From JAJRZX01 sp964472295 (lineage in GTDB: Bacteria; Desulfobacterota; GWC2-55-46; JADFVP01): DNA of 48,059 nt. Positions 40,539 through 48,059 of this stretch are shown here, one piece after another (the first letter of the stretch is position 1; the number at the start of each line of letters is the position of its first letter). The position numbers and the translations under genes were made by a program. The notes under the pieces were generated by a model. The model did no database searches, was not told the DNA's origin, and saw only the letters and a list, made by a program, of their open reading frames with translations. The DNA lies in contig CAYYJQ010000015.1 of the NCBI GenBank assembly GCA_964472295.1, forward strand, positions 1-48,059. Reading direction: 5' to 3'.

Positions 40539-41075
40539 TTATAGTTCTTCAATGGAAATATTGCTGTTCGTGTATATGCATATCTCCGATGCCATGGTAA
40601 TGGCCTCGCGGGCTATGCCCACGGCGTCCATCTCGGTATGGTTCATGAGCATACGCGCCGCGGCAAAGGCGTATGGGCCGCCTGAGCCTATGGCCGCGAT
40701 GCCGTGCTCGGGCTCAATGACATCGCCGCTCCCGGATATTATGAAACTATGGTCCCTGTCCGCCACTATGAGCAGGGCCTCGAGCCTTCGGAGTATCTTG
40801 TCCGTGCGCCAGTCCTTGGCAAGTTCCACGGCGGCGCGCGTTAGGTTTCCCCGGAACTCGCCGAGTTTGGCCTCGAACTTGTCATAGAGGGTCATGGCGT
40901 CGGCGGTGGAGCCGGCGAAACCCGCAAGGGCCTTTCCTGACTTCATCCGCCGTATCTTTACGGCAGTGCCCTTCATGACCGTATTGCCGAGGGTAACCTG
41001 CCCGTCGCCCGCTATGGCTACCTTGCCGCCCCTGCGAACTGCTATAATAGTTGTTCCGTGAAAACCCTCTCTCAA
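40539..41075 (-). CDS. hslV: HslUV protease peptidase subunit HslV (ClpQ)
   Basis: Threonine peptidase of HslUV. The mature protein should start at the Thr of HG|TTIIAVRR; the catalytic Lys and the GDGQVTLGNTVMKG block follow. I place the start at TTG 41075 because AAAGGAG lies eight bases upstream, giving a short propeptide MREGFHG; a GTG 13 codons further up is also in frame. The 178 residues are normal. It is encoded between xerC and hslU, the same order as the codV-clpQ-clpY operon of Bacillus. Confidence 0.95.
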   Translation of the reverse strand: MREGFHGTTIIAVRRGGKVAIAGDGQVTLGNTVMKGTAVKIRRMKSGKALAGFAGSTADAMTLYDKFEAKLGEFRGNLTRAAVELAKDWRTDKILRRLEALLIVADRDHSFIISGSGDVIEPEHGIAAIGSGGPYAFAAARMLMNHTEMDAVGIAREAITMASEICIYTNSNISIEEL

Positions 41076-41160
41076 CTCATCCACTCCTTTATATAAAAAG
41101 TCCTGACCCGCCACATGGACGAGGTCTTGTCTCCAATATTATCCGGCCCAGGGGCCCTCT

Positions 41161-42135
41161 TTATTCATCACTGCCGCTTCCGCCGCCGCCGCCCCGGCCC
41201 CTTCCGCCCCGCGCGCGCGGGTGGGCCCTGTCGTATACCCGCATGAGGCCCTCGATGCCCACCTTTGTGTACCTCTGCGTGGTGGAGAGTTTGCTGTGGC
41301 CGAGCATCTCCTGAATGGAACGGAGGTCCACGCCCGAGTCAAGGAGATGGGTAGCAAAACTGTGCCTCAGCGTGTGCGGCGTGGGCGTCTTGTTTATTCC
41401 GCTAAGGGCCGCGTATTTTCTTATAATCCTCTGAACCGTCCGTGCCGTTATGGGCTTTTTAGACTCCCTGCGGGCGATGAATATGGGCACGCCTCCGCTC
41501 TCTCCAGCAACCGTTCCCCTGGCCTTCAAGTAGGCCTTAAGGGCCTTAAGGGCCCTGCTTCCAAGAAAGGCAAGGCGCGTCTTGCCTCCCTTTCCAAGTA
41601 CGCGTATTACGCCGCCCGAGATGTCAAGGTCTCTCATGGCAAGACCCGTAAGCTCGCTTACACGTATGCCGGCGGAATAAAGCACCTCCATGATGGCCGA
41701 GTCGCGAAGCCCCGTAAAGCCGCCAACCCGGGCCTCATGGACCGAGTCAATGAGCGCGGCAGTCTCCTCGGCTGTAAGGGCCGAGGGAAGAAAAGACCCT
41801 GTCTTTGGCGAGGGGACAAGTTCCGCCGGGTTCAGGGAGAGTTCGCCCTTTTTCAGAAGAAAACGGAAAAAACTCCTTATTGAGGAGAGTTTCCTCGCGA
41901 TGGTGACCTTACCGCAGCCCTGGTAGAGAGACTGCACAAATGCCCTCACGTCTTCTTCCCGGACCGAGCCAGCCTCAACGGCCTTCCGGGCCCCACCCCC
42001 CCTGCCGCTTAAGAGCAAAAAGGCGTGAAACTCCAGAAGGTCACGCCTGTAGGCGGCCCTCGTGTGAGGTGAAGAGTTCCTCTCCACGGCGAGGTATTGA
42101 AAAAACCGCTCTATGGAAGAGAGCATATTGCTCAT
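41161..42135 (-). CDS. xerC: Tyrosine recombinase XerC
   Basis: Resolves chromosome dimers at dif with XerD. The 324-residue product has an N-terminal SAM-like DNA-binding domain (1-100) and a catalytic domain with Arg in AGIRVSELTG, Lys in GKGGKTR, HTLRHSFATHLL (His, Arg), LGHSKLSTTQRYTKV (His, Tyr). The normal ending VYDRAHPRA is followed by an unusual tail of about 17 residues made almost only of Gly, Arg and Ser. XerC rather than XerD is chosen from its neighbours hslV and hslU. Its promoter is at 42194-42222. Confidence 0.93.
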   Translation of the reverse strand: MSNMLSSIERFFQYLAVERNSSPHTRAAYRRDLLEFHAFLLLSGRGGGARKAVEAGSVREEDVRAFVQSLYQGCGKVTIARKLSSIRSFFRFLLKKGELSLNPAELVPSPKTGSFLPSALTAEETAALIDSVHEARVGGFTGLRDSAIMEVLYSAGIRVSELTGLAMRDLDISGGVIRVLGKGGKTRLAFLGSRALKALKAYLKARGTVAGESGGVPIFIARRESKKPITARTVQRIIRKYAALSGINKTPTPHTLRHSFATHLLDSGVDLRSIQEMLGHSKLSTTQRYTKVGIEGLMRVYDRAHPRARGGRGRGGGGGSGSDE

Positions 42136-42193
42136 AAGCGCCCCGCCAGAGTCCCTGTACGCCTGAAGGTGGGCCGTGAGTTTTCACAGGGGC

Positions 42194-42222
42194 ATAATAT
42201 CATCAGCGTTTAAAACCTTCAA
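42194..42222 (-). promoter_or_regulatory. Sigma-70-type promoter of xerC-hslV-hslU
   Basis: On the minus strand TTGAAG (42217-42222) and TATTAT (42194-42199) are separated by 17 bases. The predicted start near 42187 gives a leader of about 52 bases before the xerC ATG. The promoter lies between the lepB stop (42247) and xerC. Confidence 0.6.
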
Positions 42223-42246
42223 CGGATTTTTGGGTCCAGGGGAGGG

Positions 42247-42972
42247 TCAATGGAGGCGTTTCAGGAACCTCCTGCCCCTTATGCGGTGTCTGTTCTTGTC
42301 CCAGGAAAAATATATTATAAAGGCCCTGCCCTTTATGTCGCTCATTGGCAGGGTGCCCCAGAAACGGGAATCATAACTGTTCTCGCGGTTGTCGCCCATT
42401 ACAAAGACGCGCCCAGCCGGGACCACATAAGGACCGAAGTTATCTCCCGCCGTGGTGTCATTGCCGTAAAAATTCCCCTTGTGAACTGCGTTGGAGTCGT
42501 CTATCTCCCTTCCGTTAACGAATACGAGACGGTCCCGCACCTCGACGGTATCTCCGGGGAGCCCGATGACGCGCTTTATATAGTCCTTGCTCCTGTCACC
42601 GGGAAATCGGAAGACTATGATGTCGCCATGCTTCACGCTCCCCCAGGCCCGGATAAGATGCGTCTCGAAAAATGGTATGCGAAGGCCGAAAAAACTTACC
42701 ATCGCAGGCCTCGGTATCTGGAGGCCATAGGCGAACTTGCTCACCAGTATATGGTCCCCTATAAGAAGGGTATCCTCCATGGAACCAGAGGGTATCTTGA
42801 AGGCCTGCACAACAAAGGTCCGTATGAAGAGGGCGAGGACTATGGCGATAATTATGGCCTGACTCGTATCCCCGAAAGGCCACTTCTTCATTTTGCCCGC
42901 CCTGTTCTTGCCCTGGGGAAGACCCTGGCCTCTTTCCGTCTTCGTATCAGGCCCAATGTCTTTTTTGCTCAT
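42247..42972 (-). CDS. lepB: Signal peptidase I LepB
   Basis: Membrane serine protease that removes Sec/Tat signal peptides. The 241-residue product has a charged cytoplasmic N-terminus, one clear membrane helix (about 38-55, AIIIAIVLALFIRTFVV), the catalytic Ser in IPSGSMEDTLLIGD, the general-base Lys in DYIKRVIGLPGD and the GDNRENSYDSRFWG box. AGGAAG precedes the ATG. It is adjacent to lepA as in E. coli, but 406 bases of repeats and a G-run island separate them, so it may be expressed independently. Confidence 0.97.
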   Translation of the reverse strand: MSKKDIGPDTKTERGQGLPQGKNRAGKMKKWPFGDTSQAIIIAIVLALFIRTFVVQAFKIPSGSMEDTLLIGDHILVSKFAYGLQIPRPAMVSFFGLRIPFFETHLIRAWGSVKHGDIIVFRFPGDRSKDYIKRVIGLPGDTVEVRDRLVFVNGREIDDSNAVHKGNFYGNDTTAGDNFGPYVVPAGRVFVMGDNRENSYDSRFWGTLPMSDIKGRAFIIYFSWDKNRHRIRGRRFLKRLH

Positions 42973-42984
42973 ATCTTCCTTTCA

Positions 42985-43071
42985 ATAATTAAGGAAAGTC
43001 TGATTAATTCAGACTTTCCAGCAATACATGGATGTGTTGCCATTTTCGATAACTGTAAGTTATTGAAAATG
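42985..43071 (-). repeat. Dispersed multi-palindrome element, copy B (upstream of lepB)
   Basis: The most complete copy. Three palindromes in series: GGAAAGTCTGA/TCAGACTTTCC (42993-43019), GCAATACAT/ATGTGTTGC (43021-43040) and CATTTTCGATAACT/AGTTATTGAAAATG (43041-43071, one mismatch). It ends 12 bases before the lepB ATG. In 43072-43197 I see only A/T-rich sequence and a short CCTCT/AGAGG stem, with no gene. Confidence 0.9.
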
Positions 43072-43197
43072 TGAGAAAAAAAACCGCTCTTTTTCTTTGA
43101 CCTCTCTCCTTAATTCAGGGACGAATTATTCAGAGGTTCCTTAAGAAGCCGCATCCCGGCCCCTGAGTGATAACCAAGAGCAGGCCTATCCGCTCAT

Positions 43198-43378
43198 GCC
43201 CCGGTGCCTCCCTTTTTCAGCCGGACGCACATGCCCCTCCATGCCCCAATGCTTTCCCTACCTTCCCGGCCCCCGCCGCCCCCGGTTTGCCCCTTTCCCC
43301 CATGCCTCTCCCCATTGCCACATCGCCCCCTTACTCCCCTCCTCCCTTGCCCTCATACTCCCCCCTGCCCACTTGCCC
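43198..43378 (-). repeat. G-run-rich intergenic island after lepA
   Basis: Starting at the lepA stop, the minus strand reads GGGG-CAAGT-GGG-CA-GGGGGG-AGTATGA-GGG and then GGG-CAA-GGG-AGGA-GGGG-AGTAA-GGGGG. Both stretches satisfy the G3+N1-7 quadruplex rule. The pattern continues to about 43200 with GGGGCATGGAGGGGCATG-like units. This is the richest of the four islands. Confidence 0.75.
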
Positions 43379-45178
43379 CTAATCCACCTTTAGGATGGCG
43401 AGAAAGGCCTCCTGCGGTATATCCACCCGGCCCACCTGCTTCATCCTCTTCTTGCCCTCGCGTTGCTTCTCGATGAGTTTTCTCTTCCTGGTAATATCTC
43501 CGCCATAGCACTTTGCCGTGACGTTCTTTCTCATGGCCTTCACGGTCTCTCTCGCTATGACCCTGCTCCCGATGGCGGCCTGTATGACCACCTCGAACAT
43601 CTGGCGCGGTATTATGGAGCGCATCTTCTCTACAAGCATCCTCCCGCGCTGATAGGCCCTCTCCCTCGGCACTATAAGCGACAGCGCGTCCACTACCTCG
43701 CCGTTAATGAGTATGTCGAGTTTTATAAGGTCCGCCGGGCGCGTCTCAAGATAATCATAATCCATTGAGGCATAACCCCTTGTGAGGGTCTTCAGGCGGT
43801 CGTAGAAATCAAGGACCACCTCGTTAAGGGGGAGTTCATATATAAGCATGGCCCGCGACGGTGTAATATACTTTATCTCTCTCTGAACACCGCGCCGCTC
43901 CTCGCAGAGCTTGAGAATCGCCCCGAGATACTCCGATGGGAGGTGAATGGTGGCCTCTATGAAGGGCTCTTCTATGTGCTCGATGTACTGCGGACCCGGG
44001 AGGTTTATGGGGTTATCCACCTCCACCACCGTGCCGTCTGTCTTTGTGACGCGGTAGCTCACCGTGGGGGCCGTGGTGATGAGTTCAAGGCCGTACTCAC
44101 GCTCGAGGCGTTCTTTAATAATTTCCATGTGAAAGAGACCGAGAAAACCGCACCTGAAGCCAAAGCCGAGGGCAAGGGATGTCTCGGGCTCGAAACTAAA
44201 GGACGAATCATTGAGGCGGAGTTTGACCATTGCCTCCTTTAATGCCTCGTACTGCACCGAGTCCACGGGGTAGAGCCCTGAGAAGACCATTGCCTTCACG
44301 GCCTTGTAACCCTCGAGGGGCTCGGTCACGCCGTGCTCGGCGTAAGTTATGGTGTCGCCCACATGGACATCTCGAACGTCCTTTATGGCCGCCGTGAAAA
44401 AACCAACCTCGCCGGGGCCAAGCGCGTCAACTGCCACGGCATGGGGCGAAAAGACCCCCACGCTCTCCACGTTGAAAACCTTGCCGGTGGCGAAGAACTT
44501 TATCTTCATGTCCTTTTTTATACTGCCCTCATAGACCCTTATCTGGACTATTACGCCCTGATAGGTATCGTACCATGAATCAAAGACAAGGGCCTTCAAG
44601 GGGGCGTCCTTATCGCCGCTTGGAGGGGGTATGCGCGTGACAATGGCTTCGAGCGTCTCTTCTATGCCTATGCCCTGCTTGGCGCTGGCAAGCACTGCCT
44701 CCGAGGCGTCGAGACCAAGGATGTCCTCTATCTCTCCCTTCACGCGCTCAGGCTCCGCATGGGGGAGGTCAATTTTATTGAGAACAGGTACAATCTCAAG
44801 CCCCACGTCAATGGCCGTGTAGAGGTGCGCAAGGGTCTGTGCCTCTACTCCCTGAGAGGCATCGACTATCAAGACTGCGCCCTCGCAGGCCGAGAGCGAC
44901 CTTGAGACCTCGTAACTGAAGTCCACGTGGCCGGGCGTGTCTATGAGGTTCAGGACATAGTCCACGCCGTCCCGCGCGTGGTATACAAGCCTTGCGGTCT
45001 GGGCCTTTATGGTTATGCCCCTCTCGCGCTCAAGGTCCATCTTGTCAAGGAACTGCTTGACCTTCTCTCGCTCCGTAATGGTGCCCGTATACTCGAGGAG
45101 TCGATCCGAGAGCGTGCTCTTTCCATGGTCTATATGGGCTATTATGGAAAAATTTCTTATCCTGTCTATATCTGTCAT
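43379..45178 (-). CDS. lepA: Elongation factor 4 (LepA)
   Basis: Ribosomal back-translocase GTPase. The 599-residue length is exact for the family. G1 AHIDHGKST, G3 DTPGHVDF, G4 NKIDLPHAEPERV, EF-G-like domains II, III and V, and the unique C-terminal domain (KRKLIEKQREGKKRMKQVG) are present. The ATG is preceded by AGGAGG at a slightly long spacing, with a hairpin just upstream of it. A good promoter lies at 45263-45292. Eight of the first nine Ile codons are ATA. Confidence 0.98.
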   Translation of the reverse strand: MTDIDRIRNFSIIAHIDHGKSTLSDRLLEYTGTITEREKVKQFLDKMDLERERGITIKAQTARLVYHARDGVDYVLNLIDTPGHVDFSYEVSRSLSACEGAVLIVDASQGVEAQTLAHLYTAIDVGLEIVPVLNKIDLPHAEPERVKGEIEDILGLDASEAVLASAKQGIGIEETLEAIVTRIPPPSGDKDAPLKALVFDSWYDTYQGVIVQIRVYEGSIKKDMKIKFFATGKVFNVESVGVFSPHAVAVDALGPGEVGFFTAAIKDVRDVHVGDTITYAEHGVTEPLEGYKAVKAMVFSGLYPVDSVQYEALKEAMVKLRLNDSSFSFEPETSLALGFGFRCGFLGLFHMEIIKERLEREYGLELITTAPTVSYRVTKTDGTVVEVDNPINLPGPQYIEHIEEPFIEATIHLPSEYLGAILKLCEERRGVQREIKYITPSRAMLIYELPLNEVVLDFYDRLKTLTRGYASMDYDYLETRPADLIKLDILINGEVVDALSLIVPRERAYQRGRMLVEKMRSIIPRQMFEVVIQAAIGSRVIARETVKAMRKNVTAKCYGGDITRKRKLIEKQREGKKRMKQVGRVDIPQEAFLAILKVD

Positions 45179-45195
45179 ACCTGACGGCGCCTCCT

Positions 45196-45215
45196 GAGCG
45201 CCACCTGCGGCGCTC
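45196..45215 (-). other. Leader hairpin abutting lepA ribosome site
   Basis: GAGCGCC (45196-45202) and GGCGCTC (45209-45215) pair perfectly around six bases. On the transcript the hairpin ends immediately before AGGAGG. It may tune ribosome access; nothing else suggests a riboswitch. Confidence 0.5.
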
Positions 45216-45262
45216 GCGCCCCAGTCCCACCTTACACCGTGATTTTAAAAAACAAAAATTAT

Positions 45263-45292
45263 ATTTTAATCCATGAAATCAGTCCCTGTCAA
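45263..45292 (-). promoter_or_regulatory. Sigma-70 promoter of lepA
   Basis: On the minus strand a perfect TTGACA (45287-45292) is followed after 18 bases by TAAAAT (45263-45268; 5 of 6), itself next to a TATAAT. The predicted start near 45256 leaves a leader of about 78 bases. Confidence 0.75.
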
Positions 45293-45369
45293 AACAAAAG
45301 GAAGGGAGGTCCAAGAAAAACCCTCTGGGTCTGTAACGCAAGGGCTGATGGGACCCAGGGTGGGTGAAG

Positions 45370-45405
45370 AAAAAAATCAGGCCGGAAGGGTATCTTCCGG
45401 CCTGA
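45370..45405 (-). terminator. Rho-independent terminator of SBBP gene
   Basis: On the minus strand TCAGGCCGGAAG (45394-45405) pairs perfectly over 12 bp with 45377-45388 around a five-base loop, then seven T (45370-45376). It starts 26 bases past the stop of the SBBP gene and lies just upstream of the lepA promoter. Confidence 0.93.
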
Positions 45406-45430
45406 CGCATGCATCTCAAGGTAGTAGGAC

Positions 45431-47932
45431 CTATCGGCTGAGGCCGTTCCCGAGGAGTCTCCAGCTCCTGTTGGGCGAACCCGTCAATGGTCCGAAGGCC
45501 GTCACATTAAAGTTGAAACTCGCCGGGTCCATGACACTGGGGAAAGGGTTGCCTACAAAGGCGTGAAATACATAGGTGCCGAGTGGGGCGCTTAGAGGCA
45601 CTGCCTTTGTAAGGTGAGAAGACTGCGTGGAATTGGCGTTTACACATGTATTGACAGGCCCGAAGAGCTCGCCCGTGGTGGGATACCCCGCTCCGCCTGG
45701 AAGCGTGATGTTCTCCCAGTACTTGACGCACTGGGTAATAGCCGTTGTGTTTACCATGGTTACCGTGTATCCAAGGCTCGCGCCAGCGGCCACTGAAGAC
45801 GTATCGGGCAGGAGGCTGAGGATCACAGCGGGCCCGCCCGCGTCACTTATTCTTGCTATAAAGGCGTCACTTACGCCGGCATTCACGCCCTGCAGTGGGT
45901 TGACTATGGGGAAGTTGATGGAATCCGTCCCCCCTATTATGCGTACCGCGCCGGCGCCGTCCATTACTATGCCCCTTGCCGAGTCATCCCCTTCTCCGCC
46001 AAGGTAAGTGGAGTAGAGAATGGCCGTGCCGTTTGAGTCGACCTTTGTTACGAATGCGTCCCTTACCCCGCCGAAGGCCCCCTGCAGGGGGTTGACGAGA
46101 GGATAATCAAAGGACCATGTATGGCCGGCGATATAGGCGTTTCCGGCGCTGTCAACGGTAATGTCGCGCCCGCTGTCGCTGTCTGAGCCACCGAGGTAGG
46201 TGGAGAAGAGGATACGCCTCCCCGGAGGCGCGAGTTTTACGAGGAAGCCGTCCTGTATGCCGTTGAGCGCGCCCTGTATGGGGGTCACCACAGGGAAGTC
46301 CGGCGATGTCGTCCACCCGGTTATGTATATGGCCCCATTGCTATTAAGGACAATCCCCTTGCTCTTCTCAGTGCCTGAACCGCCGAAATAGGTTGAAAAG
46401 ACGAGGGCATTGCCCGTGGAATTCAATTTAAAGACCACTACGTCCTTTATGCCGCCGAAAGTCCCCTGAATGGGAAACTTGAGGGGAAAGTTAGAGGACC
46501 AGGAGTGTCCTGTGACATAGGCCTCACCTGCGGAGTTTACGGTAATGGCACGACCGCTGTCAACGTTAGTACCGCCAAGGTAAGTGGAATATATAATGGC
46601 CGTGCCCGCGGAGTTAACCTTTGTTACAAAGGCGTCCTTCAGGCCTGCCAACGCCGCCTGGACAGGGGTCTTGAGTGGGAAATTTAGCGAAGAGGTCCAG
46701 CCCGTCAGGTATATGGCCCCTGTGCTGTCAAGGGCAAGGCCCTTGCCCTTGTCGTCGCCTATTCCTCCAAGGTACGTTGAGAAGACAAGGGAATTTCCCG
46801 CTGGTGAGAGTTTTGCCGCGAAGGCGTCTTTCAGCCCGCCGCCATAGGCTCCCTGAAGGGCGTTAAAGACTGGAAAGTTCATGGACTCCGTATCACCGGT
46901 AATGTAAGCGGCGCCTGTGGAGTCAACGGCTATTGTAATGCTGTCCTCGTCGCCGCTGCCCCCGAGGAACGTGGAATAGACAATTGCCGTTCCCGCGGAG
47001 TTTATCTTTGTGACAAATGCGTCGCCTGTAAGGATGCCCCCCCTGTTGAAGCCCTGCACCGGGGTGAGGGTGGGAAAATCAGCGGAGAGGGTCCAGCCCG
47101 TTATGTAAATGGCCCCGGAACTATCCATGGCAATGTCACGGCCAAAGTCGCCTGCGCTTCCGCCAAGATAGGTGGAATAGTCAAGCGTGGGGTCGATTAC
47201 GAGGTCTCTCTTGGCATCATAGGAACCCACCACAAAGCCATATGAGGCCCTGCCGCCGGGGCCCTTCTCGATAATCCTGTATCCACCCTTAACGGGAACT
47301 TTTTTCCCGTCTATCTCCTGATAGATGAAGGGCTTCTCCTCGACAAGCACACCATCGTCAAGGGCCACTTCAAGGCTTCCGTCACTGCGGACACTCAGGG
47401 ACTTGACGCCATCGTAGGAGAACCTTACGTCCGAGGGATTCCCGCCTGCCTTTACAATTACATCATGCTCTACCTTGCGGTTATTTCCATAAAATTTTAT
47501 GTCAACATTCCTGTATACGTCCCTGTATACCACGGACCTGAACGCAGGCACATCGGTATGCCATTTTGTCCTGTCGCTTCCCTTGAAGTAATTGACACGT
47601 GTCCCGAGGGGCCCCTCGGCGCCTATGCGGGCATCTTTATTCGCACCGTCGAAAGAGAGCCTTACTGTCCTTGCCTCCCTGCCCCTTGCAAGGGAGAGGA
47701 CAAGCCCTTTCCCGGTAAAGAAGGTCGAGTGTCCGGGACCCTGCTCATAGAACTTCACGGCCCTATCCGCCTGCCCCTCGTTGCTGATAAAATAAAGGGG
47801 TAGACTCGCGTACGACTCCATTGCCGCGGCCCTTGATAGGGCCTCTTCCTTAACACCTGCCACCTCTGAGGCGTAGCCGCTTATGGGAAGAAGGATCAAC
47901 ATCTGTAAAATAAGAAGGGTGAAAATTCTCAT
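45431..47932 (-). CDS. Secreted SBBP-repeat beta-propeller protein
   Basis: An 833-residue exported protein. The start at 47932 gives a signal peptide (MRIFTLLILQMLILLPISGYA) with AGAGGAG upstream; a longer frame to 48046 would translate the dispersed repeat and is rejected. Residues about 45-240 form the N-terminal domain often seen before SBBP repeats (FISNEGQ, YRDVYRNVDIKFYG). Then come seven repeats of about 65 residues (about nt 47185-45830), each starting (Y/F)ST(Y/F)xGG and carrying a DSxGxxYITG strand, enough for one seven-bladed propeller. A C-terminal beta domain has two Cys (about residues 745-790). There is no membrane anchor or sorting motif I recognise; binding partners are unknown. 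It has its own terminator. Confidence 0.9.
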   Translation of the reverse strand: MRIFTLLILQMLILLPISGYASEVAGVKEEALSRAAAMESYASLPLYFISNEGQADRAVKFYEQGPGHSTFFTGKGLVLSLARGREARTVRLSFDGANKDARIGAEGPLGTRVNYFKGSDRTKWHTDVPAFRSVVYRDVYRNVDIKFYGNNRKVEHDVIVKAGGNPSDVRFSYDGVKSLSVRSDGSLEVALDDGVLVEEKPFIYQEIDGKKVPVKGGYRIIEKGPGGRASYGFVVGSYDAKRDLVIDPTLDYSTYLGGSAGDFGRDIAMDSSGAIYITGWTLSADFPTLTPVQGFNRGGILTGDAFVTKINSAGTAIVYSTFLGGSGDEDSITIAVDSTGAAYITGDTESMNFPVFNALQGAYGGGLKDAFAAKLSPAGNSLVFSTYLGGIGDDKGKGLALDSTGAIYLTGWTSSLNFPLKTPVQAALAGLKDAFVTKVNSAGTAIIYSTYLGGTNVDSGRAITVNSAGEAYVTGHSWSSNFPLKFPIQGTFGGIKDVVVFKLNSTGNALVFSTYFGGSGTEKSKGIVLNSNGAIYITGWTTSPDFPVVTPIQGALNGIQDGFLVKLAPPGRRILFSTYLGGSDSDSGRDITVDSAGNAYIAGHTWSFDYPLVNPLQGAFGGVRDAFVTKVDSNGTAILYSTYLGGEGDDSARGIVMDGAGAVRIIGGTDSINFPIVNPLQGVNAGVSDAFIARISDAGGPAVILSLLPDTSSVAAGASLGYTVTMVNTTAITQCVKYWENITLPGGAGYPTTGELFGPVNTCVNANSTQSSHLTKAVPLSAPLGTYVFHAFVGNPFPSVMDPASFNFNVTAFGPLTGSPNRSWRLLGNGLSR

Positions 47933-47987
47933 GGTGCGCGCTCCTCTTGAATAATACCGTGAAGGCCGTCCCTGCCTGCTGCCATCC

Positions 47988-48059
47988 ATAATTAAGGAAA
48001 GTCCGATTAATTCAGACTTTCCAGCAACACATGAATGTGTTGCCATTTTCTATAACTGT
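47988..48059 (-). repeat. Dispersed multi-palindrome element, copy C (cut by window edge)
   Basis: Very close to copy B over its whole visible length: GGAAAGTCCGA/TCAGACTTTCC (47996-48022, one mismatch), GCAACACAT-GA-ATGTGTTGC (48024-48043, perfect), then the left arm of the third palindrome (48044-48059) at the edge. It ends 55 bases before the SBBP gene start. Confidence 0.9.

Noticed and set aside
45830..47185. CRISPR-like regular spacing of about 195 bases
   Set aside because: The periodicity is protein blades in one open frame, not short identical direct repeats with unique spacers. I see no CRISPR array anywhere in the window.
47933..48046. Longer N-terminus for the SBBP protein beginning in the dispersed repeat
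   Set aside because: The extra 38 residues translate repeat copy C. The internal ATG at 47932 has a ribosome site and starts a proper signal peptide.

Overview
The window is one long, almost unidirectional block of bacterial chromosome. Every protein gene I can support (33) lies on the minus strand; the only plus-strand gene is the 3' half of a tRNA-Pro at the left edge. Coding DNA is GC-rich. Isoleucine is written mainly as ATA, and GTG and TTG starts are common. The gene set (PilMNOPQ, NtrC-type regulator, LL-diaminopimelate aminotransferase, short GNAT-type N-acetylglutamate synthase, secA next to argJ) fits a Gram-negative bacterium from the Deltaproteobacteria/Desulfobacterota-Nitrospirota sphere, probably uncultivated. 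That placement is inference.

Left third (1-17.2 kb): type IV pilus machinery. A small HTH gene and pilMNOPQ form one operon with a sigma-70-like promoter and a clean terminator. Beside it are four minor-pilin genes (fimT/gspH, pilV, pilW, pilX types). The pilW-type protein is a 1071-residue prepilin fused to several fibronectin-III-like domains. This operon has a textbook sigma-54 promoter (TGGCAC-N5-TTGCT), a palindrome about 100 bp upstream where an enhancer site would lie, and a hairpin at the predicted transcript 5' end. Just upstream sit the sigma-54 activator, its sensor kinase and the prepilin peptidase pilD. Activator, kinase, processing enzyme and substrates thus form one self-contained unit.

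Middle (17.3-31.4 kb): an orphan HEPN protein, argJ, secA, an M23 peptidase, a Crp-family regulator followed by a GTGA-N6-TCAC site, tldE/pmbA, argA-like, recN, nadK, a zinc dehydrogenase and an LsrF-like aldolase. Then a YHS-like small membrane protein and folK end the next operon.

Right (32-48 kb): dapL, an FAH-family enzyme, argG, argF, argD and argB (with argJ and argA above, most of arginine biosynthesis), the xerC-hslV-hslU operon, lepB, lepA, and a secreted seven-repeat SBBP protein.

Intergenic DNA is unusually structured. It holds three copies of a multi-palindrome element upstream of argJ, lepB and the SBBP gene; GTAG-headed REP-like hairpins and mosaics of T-rich hairpins; and at least four G-run-rich islands (G on the coding strand) that follow stop codons.
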